64,000 nt of DNA from Metopolophium dirhodum (taxonomy: Eukaryota > Arthropoda > Insecta > Hemiptera > Aphididae): positions 4,817,001-4,881,000 of the forward strand of contig NC_083565.1 of assembly GCF_019925205.1 (NCBI RefSeq), read 5' to 3'. The notes under the pieces are model-generated. The model ran no database searches. It was not told the origin of the DNA and worked only from the letters and a program-made list of their open reading frames with translations. Below, in pieces: positions 24,175-34,619 of the stretch; position 1 is the first letter of the stretch; the number at the start of each line of letters is the position of its first letter. The position numbers and the translations under genes were made by a program.

Positions 24175-24684
24175 ATGGCTGAATCGCATAACGCCGAAGC
24201 AACCCAAGAAATTGAGAAAACCGTAAGACACGTCATCAAGTATATCATAAACCACATCGAATATGAAATAATGGAAACAGAACTTGGCGTATTCGACAAC
24301 TTCCAAGAAGAGCCTACGGTTGATGATTTGGCGGGGCTGTTGTATTATGCGACGCAGTTCGCGGGCGGCGACTCGTCGGAAACCTTTCAACCGGACGAAG
24401 ATTGCAGTACTGGACCGGTTGAATTGATCAACGACGACGTGATCGCTGTGCCAGCGACGCAGGCGCCTGTAGAAGCGCCCAGTGACGAGGCGGAGTTCGT
24501 CACACCGACCAGGGGAGCTGAGGTCAAGAACAGCTTTGGAGACTTGATCGGCTGGCTGGACCCGGGGGTAACGCTAGCAAAACGCGCAGCTCCGCGCAGA
24601 CGGACGGCCGCGAGGATCGCGTCCGCTGCGTGGAGAGGTATCACCAAGACCGTACGCGTTTTCTGCTGTTGTTCCCCGAAGTGA
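24175..24684 (+). CDS. Unrecognised single-exon gene, 169 residues, with basic C-terminus and triple Cys
   Basis: I do not recognise this protein. The ATG at 24175 has good context (gaaaATGG); an in-frame GTG two codons earlier is unlikely to start. Residues about 8-40 look strongly helical (charged and aliphatic, e.g. EIEKTVRHVIKYIINHIEYE). Residues 45-115 are acidic and Pro/Ala-rich, probably disordered. Residues 133-160 are basic and could form an amphipathic helix (KRAAPRRRTAAR, then IASAAWRGI). The end is FCCCSPK. Basic residues next to clustered cysteines often mark palmitoylated, membrane-attached proteins, so attachment to a membrane's inner face is a plausible inference. There is no signal peptide or clear transmembrane helix. 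Composition changes sharply at this gene: third positions are G/C-rich, especially after codon 60. A lineage-specific gene, a domesticated transposon ORF or a first exon are alternatives. Confidence 0.6.
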   Translation: MAESHNAEATQEIEKTVRHVIKYIINHIEYEIMETELGVFDNFQEEPTVDDLAGLLYYATQFAGGDSSETFQPDEDCSTGPVELINDDVIAVPATQAPVEAPSDEAEFVTPTRGAEVKNSFGDLIGWLDPGVTLAKRAAPRRRTAARIASAAWRGITKTVRVFCCCSPK

Positions 24685-25600
24685 AACCGTCCGAAAGTTC
24701 CCCCCTGGCTGAGGGCAGCGGACAAGGCGAGGCGATGACGTGGGGTCGAGGTTTAGGTACGTGACAGTGCACTTTTGGGGTGTTCGGCGGTAAGTCACCG
24801 ATACACGTTCTCCGGCCACCGGCGGTAGCGTGACGAGATCGCGGACGTCGCGCGCTCGAGGTCGCCGACACGCGAGACCCTCTGGTGGCGCGGCGGGCGC
24901 CCGGCTGCTTCGGTCCGAGAGCGACGACGACACGACGACGGAGGTTAGCGGTACCGGCGCGGACATAGACGCCGTCCGACGGTACCAGTGACGACTGCTG
25001 CAGTGCTGCACGAAGACGACTCGTGGCGGAGACGATGGAGACCACAGAGCTCACGGCGGGCGAGTGACGGACGACTGTAATCACAGGGTGGCCAGGAACG
25101 CGGACGTCAGCAACGCCGGGCTCGAGGAAACGAAACGTTTCAGAGTTTGGCGGTGCGCGACTCCAGGGCGAAAACCTTGGAGAGTATCAGGACAGCGGTG
25201 CGTTGCGGTGCTGTCCGCCGATTCTCTCCACTTTTCGCCCAGCGGTCTGATCCCGCCGGCCGATATTATATAGTCTTCGTCGCTCGTTCCGAGCTTTGGT
25301 CAACGTCGTCGCCGGCACCATAGTCGTCTTCAGCGCCTGCAGTACCGTCAAGCGCACTAAATCGCGCACTAACCGCTCGTCGCAAATTGTCGTCGTCTCT
25401 CTCGCAGCCGTCGTGGCCGGACTTCGCCCGCTGCCAAGGTCGTCTTCGCGTCCCGAGCAAACGCGCCCGCGACTCTCGTCCGCCCCGCAGGACCGGCCGT
25501 GAGAACGGTGTAGAGGTGACCAGTGGCCATCATCCATCTGTATCATCACCCAATCGCCATCACGTACCCCCCTCAAATCGCCTCGTCTTGTCTGATGTCT
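24685..25600. other. GC/CpG-rich island downstream of the orphan gene
   Basis: About 900 bases of strongly GC-rich, CpG-rich sequence in an AT-rich genome. Overlapping frames of 64-147 codons occur on both strands, as expected when stop codons are rare, and none shows a domain. A TATA-like tattatatag at 25263-25272 could serve either strand. The island may be a long 3' UTR, a 5' UTR/promoter of an unseen transcript, or both. It ends abruptly at a run of about 18 T (25600-25617). Confidence 0.5.
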
Positions 25601-25762
25601 TTTTTTTTTTTTTTTTTGTTAAAATAATTATAATATTTATTGTTTTTTGAAATTTTTGTTATATTGTATTTCATTTTTTCGGCATAACTATTATCAAAAT
25701 TGTAATAATCACTCATTCATTCAACATAAATTGTTTAATAACTTTTCATTAAATTATAATGT

Positions 25763-25768
25763 AATAAA
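25763..25768 (+). terminator. Possible poly(A) signal
   Basis: AATAAA, one of the first in this orientation after the GC-rich island. If the orphan gene's transcript runs through the island, this is a candidate 3' end. Weak by itself in AT-rich DNA. Confidence 0.2.
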
Positions 25769-25979
25769 ATTATCCTGTTAACACAGTAAAATGTTGTTTC
25801 TTGTTTTTAGCATTAATATGTGTCGATAATGACTACAATAACATTTAACATTTAAAGAAAAAGAAATTGTAATCAAAAAAAATACTTCTATACGCTAATA
25901 ACGTATTTGTTGTTGAAGCGAATTAACAATAAAAAAAAATCTGTAAACAGCTAAAACCGAGTCAAATTATTTTGAAAAT

Positions 25980-27165
25980 ATTATCAAGTAGGTATAGAAA
26001 TTGATAAAATAAACATTTGGTGTAAATTTCAAGTATCTATGGTTATTCATTTTTGGACAAAAATTAAGAAAATCGATCCAAGAGAAATTGAGTGAGATAC
26101 TAAGATATTTGAAAAATATTAAAAATCCTTAGCCACAGTTTTTATTTATAAGCATTTAAAGTTCAAATCTTGACAAAATACGGAAAAATCACGAAAATTA
26201 GCAAATTATTTTGAGTTGAGAATTCATAAAAATTGTTCTTTTTGAATCTAAGATTTGAAAATGTAATACGAGATTATCCATAAGTTTGTCTACCTTTATC
26301 AAAAAAAAAAAATGACTACAAGAAAGTCAAATTAAATTTTAATGAGCGTTTGAAAATCATATTTTTACAACATCTGATATTCACCCGATTTTTCATGTAA
26401 CGATTTTCTTATTTTGTTGTCATTAAAAAACGTATGACTGTAGATACTTGAAAATTTCACTGAATGTTTATATTAGAATAACGGACATTGTCAGTTTTCA
26501 ATTTTTTTAGTTTTTTTTTCTATAAATATCAATAAAATTTTATTTGTTGGGTAAAAACCGTGAATATTTAATAGAAGGCTCCTGATATATCGTTCTAATA
26601 GCAGTTGAAAAATATTAAAAATACATAGGCACAATTTTTTTTGATAAGCATTTAAAGTTCAAATTTTGACAAAATGTATCAAATTTAAAATTTAATAATT
26701 ATTTCGTAGTTAAAAATTTATAAAATGTTCAGCTTTTATAGCTAAGGATTGAAAATTTAAAACAAGGTTCCGCGTAAATAGGTTATATATAAATTACTTT
26801 ATTCACAATAATATCATCAAATGTACTTGGTAATTTCATAGGCTGACTGACCGTTTCCGCTCAGAATCGTTTTTCTTATACAATGATATTATTTCATTGA
26901 ATTCAAATTTAACACCATCCATTACTTTGATCCACTTGTAACCTATTGTACAGCAGATCGACATCCACTTTTTACTTTTGACCCACCAAAGTACCAACTA
27001 GATTCACTTCCCTATCAAAAAAGTTACTGTTGAAGAAAATCCAAGCAGTTTTTCTGTCCTAAAAAGTGATGACAGAGACAAAAATTAAAATATAAAAATT
27101 AAAATAAATACACATCATTATAAAATCAATATATTCACCGCTTCGCTCAGAATCTAAAAGGTATA
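25980..27165. repeat. Large copy of the modular repeat family, with internal tandem structure
   Basis: Bases 26111-26375 repeat 15906-16170 with few changes. A second, more diverged version of the same start (gaaaaatattaaaaat...agcatttaaagttcaaat) occurs about 500 bases later at 26607-26665, so the body is partly tandem. The right part (26690-26965) is an inverted copy of 22078-22400. The last 200 bases carry the caactagattcacttccct module, ending with cgcttcgctcagaatctaaa at 27139-27158. CGCTCAGAATC appears at 26858-26868 and 27144-27154. No coding capacity. Confidence 0.75.
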
Positions 27166-30100
27166 GATTGAAAAAATTTAACCGTTCAAAAAATTATTGT
27201 TTTATAAATCTGTGATGTAAATGTGCTTATGAGTTTTGTATTCAAGCATGACATATTCTTATCAAAAGTTATATTTAACTATTTTCATATTCGTTTTGTA
27301 ATTTTAAACAATAGGTGCTAGAAAGTGGTTTGTGTGTATATTTTGAACAAGTATTTTTTCCAGCGTACCTTATAAATATCTAGTAATAAGTTACAAATAT
27401 AACATATTATTATTAACATCATATTTTAAATAAAATATAAATAATATATTAGATAAAAATGTATTACATTTTCCACAATTTTATGAAGTAGAAAAAGAAA
27501 CAAAGCTAATTTTTGATTTATAAAATATTTTAGACCAATAAAATATAATTAAAAAAAGCATATAATTCATTAAATAAGATACATTTTTCCAATATGGCAA
27601 TACCTAAATCATATTATACATTAGCGTCACGCATTTCACTTGTTAGATATAAAACAATAATGCCATTTTTATTTGGTTGTTATCTACAATTTATGAAACA
27701 AATGATAATAAATACATAAAAAGTTATTTTACTTTCAGTTTGCTATACTGACAACTTTAATTTATTTTAGAAAATATTAAACCGACTTAAGTTTTTAATT
27801 GAACACACCAGTTTAGTTTCTTATTTACAAAAAACAAATTTAAACCAAAATTACTTCTATTATAATAAAAAAAATAAATTAAAGACGTTAAATTCTAAAA
27901 TATTAAATTAATTTTTAACCAGTAAAATAGTATAAAAATTATCAGATAGATATGACACGAAGTATTCAGTGCACACTCATGCTACTGGATAGTGGATATA
28001 AGAGTTCAAGTGGGATTAAACCCCTAAAAAGAGAATGGAATTTAATAAGTTTTAACCACTGTTTGAATTTGTGTCTGGTTTAAAATTAATCTATATATTT
28101 TGGTAATAACTATATATATATTTTAAACACTGCATTGATATTGTACCATTTAAGGATTTTGTTATGTAATAATATTGTATCTTGGTGTATGTGATATTAT
28201 ATAAATTAATCGGAGAATATTGTTCATTTTTATTTATATAGATTTATGTACCTATAACTATTTTTAGTATATTTTTTGTTCTATCATGAACTCTACTCCC
28301 ACCACATACATAGGCGTTAGTGAATATACCAACCTTGTAATATTGCATGTAATCTCAATTGTATCATACATTTTGATCGTTTTTTATTTTATTGATTACC
28401 TATATTTAATATTAACTTGTTCAATGTTAATATATAATTCTTACTTAGACCATTGTAGCATAATGTTTTTAATTGACATAGCTTTTTTTTAAATGTTTTT
28501 TTTTTCACCTGCAATTTAATTTAGTGCTTATCCTAAAACCCTACTAAACCTCTTATAGTATCTCATTTTTTTTAATCAGTTTCCAAATCTATATCCTATG
28601 CTATCCTATCCTATGTATATATAATATAGTATAACAAATTTTGTTCGTACATTTTTTATCATAAAATAGAAGGAAAATTATTTTTGAAGTTATAATTTTA
28701 TGATCGCCATATATTTAAAATGTATATGTTTTATTTACAATAGACTTTAATATTCTATGGGCTACGGTATATTATGGCAGCTATTATAACTTAAAGTGTC
28801 ATTTAAATTCTATTAAGATTAGTACTTTACATATTTAAATTGTTCAACTACTCGATTTATAAGCATACATATATATGTATTTTTTAGATTTATGAGTTGT
28901 GATTAAAAATAATTCTTAGACAGCAGATTTAGTTTAAGTTGTCTTAGCCTCGTAATATCCCTTGTGGGTAATATTATATTCAAGCGCATTGCGAAATATT
29001 CTTGATTCGTATTTTGTTAATTACTTTTTTATCTGTTTACTTTGAAACTTTTTGGCACACGTATTTTGAATTAATAATGCATTGGTTGATTTGTATTTTA
29101 AGTGATTAAACTCACGCTATTATTTTATACGCCTTGGGTTTTAAAAGCATTTTGTTAAATTTCTATGAATGATGACTTTTAAGTTTTCACTAGGATGGTT
29201 TTTATTTTGTTTTAATCTTCACACAAAATAAAACTATAACATTTTTAAAATCATTGATTTTATAATTTTATTTCATCTCAGTTCTTACCTTAATGACATA
29301 CCTATTAACATTAAAAAGTATATCATCATGTTTGTAGGTATTGTATTTTAAATAAGACATGTTATGCATAGTAATGGAGACCATGGATACCTAATGCGAG
29401 ACAAGCCTTTTTAAAATGTATTGTGTTTATATATTATTACGATAAAGTTATAGAATCGATGATTGATAAAATCACATTGGATACCCACATCAAAATCTAC
29501 AATTTTAATTAAATCATGAAAATGTATATGTGCAATATTTTATTGAGTGGTAAGTATTATAAAACATTTGGTTTTGCTCTATATATTATATTCAAGCAAT
29601 ACCTATACTGAATATTGTTATTCATGTGAGATTGCATATTTGTATTGGTTAATCACACGAAATGTCCATTATCGGTTACATCGTATCCATTAAATAAATT
29701 AGTATAATAATAGGTAGACAGCTAACTTCAAATATATTTTATATATATACTCTGTTATTTGGAATTTTGGTGTGTTGTGACTTGTGAGTAAAATGTTTTT
29801 CAAACTATTAATTTTAAACAAAAACTAATTGTATAATACATATTAAAATACACTTTGGCTTTATGATATTAATTGAATAATAATGAAACTATACGGAAAT
29901 TAAAAAAAACAAGTACGATTTTTACAAAATATATTTTAAGTTAGCTATTATTGTAATAATACATTGAATGGATACCAGATAACCGGCAAATAAATATGAT
30001 TAGTTTAATTTAGTGTTTTATTTATATGCATAATATATTATTATTATAATATAAGACTTAATTGTAAATATCAGTGAGGATTAATTTTTAAGGACAAAAA

Positions 30101-30340
30101 AATAAAAATAAAAATATATAAGACTTAAAGTTAAATGGATTAATATTTAATTTACGGTTTTAATTAAAAGAGCTAGACTATTAGCGTACAGCGAATTGTC
30201 CTCAAATATAATTAATATGCCAGCCTGATATATTAATTGTTTTTGATCGTGTTAATGGCATAATATTTATTTTTGAAAATATAATATTCGTGAAAAAAAC
30301 TTTCGAAATCATCTATTATTTGGTCATAAATAATTGATAA
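27166..30340. other. Long AT-rich intergenic region, nothing recognised
   Basis: About 3.2 kb with no supported gene, RNA or bounded repeat. The 68-codon frame at 28286-28492 is hydrophobic only because of T-rich composition. Confidence 0.55.
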
Positions 30341-30348
30341 TACAAATA

Positions 30349-30516
30349 GGGGCGCCTGCAGAAATACAAACCAAGGGGGGGGGGGGCAAAGTCAAAATCT
30401 CTGATAATACAGCATATACTATTTTTTTTACAAGTGATAAAACAATTCATATTAACTAAAATAGCTGGGTGGGGGTATGGCTCCTCCAAGCACCCCTCTG
30501 CGGGTGCCCATGAATG
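30349..30516. mobile_element. Short MITE with GGGCGCCTGCAGA-type inverted repeats
   Basis: Left gggcgcctgcaga (30350-30362) pairs with right tctgcgggtgccc (30497-30509) with two mismatches. The flanks carry caaata on both sides (30343-30348 and 30517-30522), a possible target duplication if the right end includes atgaatg. A long G run lies just inside the left arm at about 30375-30387. Too short to code. Confidence 0.6.
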
Positions 30517-30522
30517 CAAATA

Positions 30523-31200
30523 CTGAAGATTAAAAGAAAAAAAAGTAAAGGTATAGCCAATGATAATATACCTATACGTTTATATTTTGACAAAATGGCG
30601 CGTGTTATAGCACATAACATCACTTATTTAAACACTAATTTAATTAGTCAAGTACCTACAATTCATTATACGTAAAAATGTAAAATAGCCGGAAAGGATG
30701 CCGCAGGGACGTAATTCACTTCGCTCAAAAACGACCTTACTCTTTTCGCCTACGTCTTCTTTTCGCCCAATAATAATTGCATAATTTTTGCCCACGGTTT
30801 TACGATCAACCTTTTGGGAAGTATGACTCAAACTAATTTACGTTTAATATTTTCTTATTAGTTATTACTGCTTAGGCATTTATTTTTTCTATCTAGCAAA
30901 TGAGTTTAATAAATTAATTTACCATTACTCTAAGGAGAATCACGAGGAGGCAGCTTATAATACTCTCCTAAAAGTTACTAAGTATGTTTGTATTCACTAT
31001 TAATAGTTATTATAATATTATTATTATACATTGGTACAAAATGTTGGAATTGCAATTTATCATGGCGTCGTTAAAAAAAATGTATTATATTTAAATGCAA
31101 TCAAATGTAAATATATAATAAATATTTTCAGTTACTGATTTAACTATTTTCTATTATAATATTGGACTATATCTTTGTTTTTAATTTACGTTATGTTCCG
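30523..31200. other. Intergenic, nothing recognised
   Basis: AT-rich with a slightly GC-richer patch at 30690-30830. The 63-codon minus frame there has no recognisable motif. Confidence 0.5.
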
Positions 31201-31214
31201 TTTTGATCTTTAGA

Positions 31215-31400
31215 AAAGTGTTGTAAACGGATCAAACATCAGTTTAGAATTAGTTGGAAACCAGATGATACAATCGGACGAGAGAACGGGAAATTGGTCA
31301 TCGCGTAGAACCATACAAATTGTTTGCACTTTGCTATGCATCAAACCGATGACTGTGGGAGTCGTAATCAACTGCGTGACCACTGCGCCACTCCGGCCAC
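31215..31400 (-). repeat. tRNA-derived SINE
   Basis: On the minus strand from 31400: gtggccggagtggcgcagtg. This contains TGGCGCAGTGG, a good fit to the tRNA internal promoter A box. About 40 bases on is CGGTTTGATGC, close to the B box GGTTCGAATCC. No complete cloverleaf or anticodon arm fits, so it is a SINE head or tRNA pseudogene. The following minus-strand sequence down to about 31215 (caattt, cccgttctctcgtccgattg) is non-tRNA and probably the SINE body. Confidence 0.55.
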
Positions 31401-31734
31401 ATATTACATTTTTACAGTTAAAAATGTAGAAACATATTTTTTTGAAGGCTTCTCCACCTAATTAAAACGGAAAATCTGGATAGTTCAGCTCAACTCTTAA
31501 AATGAAGCCGTTCAAATAGGGAGGCAAATCCAAATCCAAAATATAACTTCTGTGATTAGTCGACGAAAAATTGTTTTTTAAATTAGTTTCTGTTTAGAGA
31601 CACATATTATATAATTTAAATATATGGAATTATTATTTATCAAATACATAGACACTGTAGAACAAATAAAACAAGGGCGAAGTTTCTGCCAACCAAGCTA
31701 TTATAAACAGACTATACAACAATAATATTATTGT

Positions 31735-32035
31735 TGTTATTTGTTGTTGTGGTTGCCCTGTGAAGGACGCGCTCTGAGCTTGAGCCTGCAGGAACAGCGC
31801 GTGCTAAGCATGGCTGCACGTATTACGGCATGCCCCAGGTAATTGCATATTATGAACGTATTGTAGCTCAGTGGTGGCTTGCATGCCAATACCTTAGGCA
31901 TTGTGTCGGTAGTTTTGTCGATTTTTGCCAGGATACATCGTGAAAACTCGATCACAACAATCGCCGTCGAAGAGTATATAGCCAAGGGTTTGATGAGGTT
32001 CTTAGGTCTGTTACCGGGATCACCAGTCTATTACG
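31735..32035. other. GC-richer segment of unknown origin
   Basis: Noticeably less AT-rich than its flanks. The minus frame 31737-31985 (82 codons) has no domain that I recognise. It could be a fragment of a retrotransposon or an exon, but neither is supported. Confidence 0.25.
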
Positions 32036-32187
32036 ATTTACGATTATAGGTATAATATTATCTAATACGTGGCTCTAATAAAACGAAAAACCTGGACCAC
32101 GTACTACATATGGGTAAATGCAGATTCCAGACATATTATATTATATAGGTACGCTGTATAATATAATAATAATGTACGCGCACTTAG

Positions 32188-32209
32188 CACACACACACAC
32201 ACACACACA
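32188..32209 (+). repeat. (AC)n microsatellite
   Basis: About eleven AC units. It produces the HTHTHT run in the overlapping reading frame, which is therefore not a gene. Confidence 0.9.
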
Positions 32210-34560
32210 TCCAATCAGTGATGCTTATTTTGTTGTTGTTATAGGATGGCAAGGGGGTAATATTTTTCTCTCTTGGAAAAAAGCCGGAAATCACCATCAC
32301 GCCATCTAACCATCCCTTCCTCAATAGCCGGGCACCACTGAAAATGCATTAGTTTTAGTTTTACTATGAGGGTGTTATATTTGTATCTCTCTGTAGGACC
32401 TAAATTTATCATCTGCGTGTTCAATTTATAATCAGTGTGTACTATTTGTGCTACAGCAGTCAACAAATTACTTTTAGAGCATTCCTTATCCAAAGAAATG
32501 GTAATATAAATGTAATCATAAATAAATATCATATTTAAAAAAAATTAAATATAATCTTTTAGAAATTCTTGCCAATATTTTACATTACACGTTTATTTTA
32601 ACGTTTCTCCTAACCGTATAATACCGATATTATATGATATTTGGCATAGAAATATTTCCTACATTTGTTCAGTTTATTCAATAGTATTATAAAGTAGGAC
32701 TTCAGCCCTCCCCCAAATCTCAAACGCTATTTGCGCCTAGGTCGTAAACGAAATGTTGGTTTGATACGTCTTGTCTAAGCTTGTTTCCGGATATTATAAA
32801 TTAAAATTAAAATCTTGATTATAAAAGAGTAACATGTGACTGGATATGTTACTGTGTTGAAATCAGTTTGGCAGTGAAAAGGTTAATAATCGATATTAAT
32901 TCTATTTATTGATAACGTATTATACGTACATTTTATATGAAAATCTGAAAATATAAAATACGATTGTTTCGAAGATATTTTAAAATCTAAATAGGTACAT
33001 AATTTACATTTGTAATATCCTTAGCAAAAACTTCATGGTTTAGATCAACCACCCTATTGTTATGTTATAAATTTTATAAACATTAGCCTCGTAATGATGT
33101 TTAATTTGAGGGGTAACTTTGTAAATTTGTTGGTGAAAATAAGTTGACTGGTAAATTTATCCGCAGGCTTACATTATAATATGACTTATAATAATATGCG
33201 TGTCTGTGATTTGTGAGTGTCTCATTATTTTTCTTGTCGCTACACTACCGCAGTAGTAATTATTACTATTATTACTTACGATGAGCATTGTGCATTGTGT
33301 AACATCCGGGGACAAAAGTCCGAATGAGTATATGTACATTATATAATAATGTATATTATGTAGCTTCTAGCTGCTTTATGGTGCGCCGAAAACCCATTAT
33401 TTGGGTATTCTCCCGGACATATACTACGTCTATAACATAAGTTTTATTTTATTTGTGCCATCAATATAATAAAAGGATCAGTGTGTATACAACGTGCAAA
33501 ATGAGCATTCATAAAACTAAACGTGAATTTCTGTATACAAATATATTGTTAGGTTATTCAAATTTTTTGGGCACAGCAGTTATAAAAGATAAAATAAATT
33601 TCTTGCAGGTCAGAATAATTACTGTGAAAACTTTAAGATTAAAGAAAAGAGCTCAAACACAACGAAGTATCATTTGAACACTTATTGTGGATCATCTTCA
33701 TCATAATTCATTTTATTTTAATCAAGATTTAGTGCGGCACTGAATTAAATATAATTTTAGTTTTAGTGTAGTTGTTTATGAAACAACACACAACTATTTA
33801 AGTAGCACAAAAAATCATTTTAAACGTTCACTGATAATTTTACCTAGTTTTTTTGTTTTAAAGTTAATTAGAAATGATAAACTGTAAAACTAATAATATT
33901 TTAACTATCTGTTTTCAAGTTGTTTTATGTTATATAATTTAAAAATTAAGAGTTTTGTATATAAAATGAAACGAAAATATTTCTCTAAAATTATGAAGGA
34001 CATTAATTATAATATATGATGAAATAGTATTGTTATATATTTATTCATCCACTTCATAAGCTTTTTTACATTAGGTTAGCAATGAATTTACTGTTTACAC
34101 TAGAATTATATTTGTTTCTTCAAACTTTTTCAAATAAGATATCAATTTTTATTAGATTTAGTTATTTTTAAAAGCCAATAGGTACAATTAGTTTTATTAT
34201 ATGTTATATATCAGTGCACTGATGAGTAAAATGTTTCGAATACTTACGAAGTGCTATAGGCTTAAAATTTTTAGCATTTATGTGTCTTAGTATTCTCACT
34301 TCAATGCTTTGTTGGTGAAAATAAATTCAACCAATGCATACTTCTCCGAATAAAAAAAAATCAGAAAAAGTCTTAGGTGATTTATTGAGCCCCAGCATGT
34401 TTTTTAATAACAACAATAAAACTACCATTAAATAAATAATATGATTGGAAAAATGAATGTCAATTTTTAGTAGGTACCTAAGTACTAAGTAGATACCTAT
34501 AACTTCAACCGGTAAACATTGTTAATTTTTAAATGTATTTATTACTTAACAAAACTTAAA
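32210..34560. other. AT-rich intergenic region, no gene
   Basis: Minus frame 32239-32532 (97 codons) and plus frame 33453-33677 (74 codons) show no domain. A GC-richer patch at 33300-33425 has short loosely inverted pieces (tccgaatgagtatatgtac and cccggacatatactac). A possible relic transposon end reads ctatttgcgcctaggtcgta (32729-32748). Confidence 0.45.
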
Positions 34561-34562
34561 AG

Positions 34563-34617
34563 TAATAATTATCAATCATAATAATTTGAATCAAATTATT
34601 ATGATTGATAATTATTA
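34563..34617. repeat. Perfect 55-bp palindrome with 27-bp arms
   Basis: Arms 34563-34589 and 34591-34617 are exact reverse complements around a single central base (34590). The arm contains aattatcaatcataataatt. No loop means it would extrude as a cruciform or fold as a tight hairpin if transcribed. Confidence 0.95.
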
Positions 34618-34619
34618 TA

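Noticed and set aside
24387..25576. Several minus-strand frames of 64-147 codons in the GC-rich island
   Set aside because: They overlap one another and the better plus-strand gene, follow from low stop-codon frequency in GC-rich DNA, and carry no recognisable domain.
25064..25650. Plus-strand frames of 68-87 codons in the GC-rich island
   Set aside because: Mutually overlapping, no motif; one ends in poly-Phe from the T run.
28286..28492. Hydrophobic 68-codon frame resembling membrane segments
   Set aside because: Hydrophobicity follows from T-rich sequence; no start context or conservation evidence.
31741..31985. 82-codon minus frame as a gene
   Set aside because: GC-richer but without a recognisable domain, start context or splice signals; kept only as an unexplained segment.
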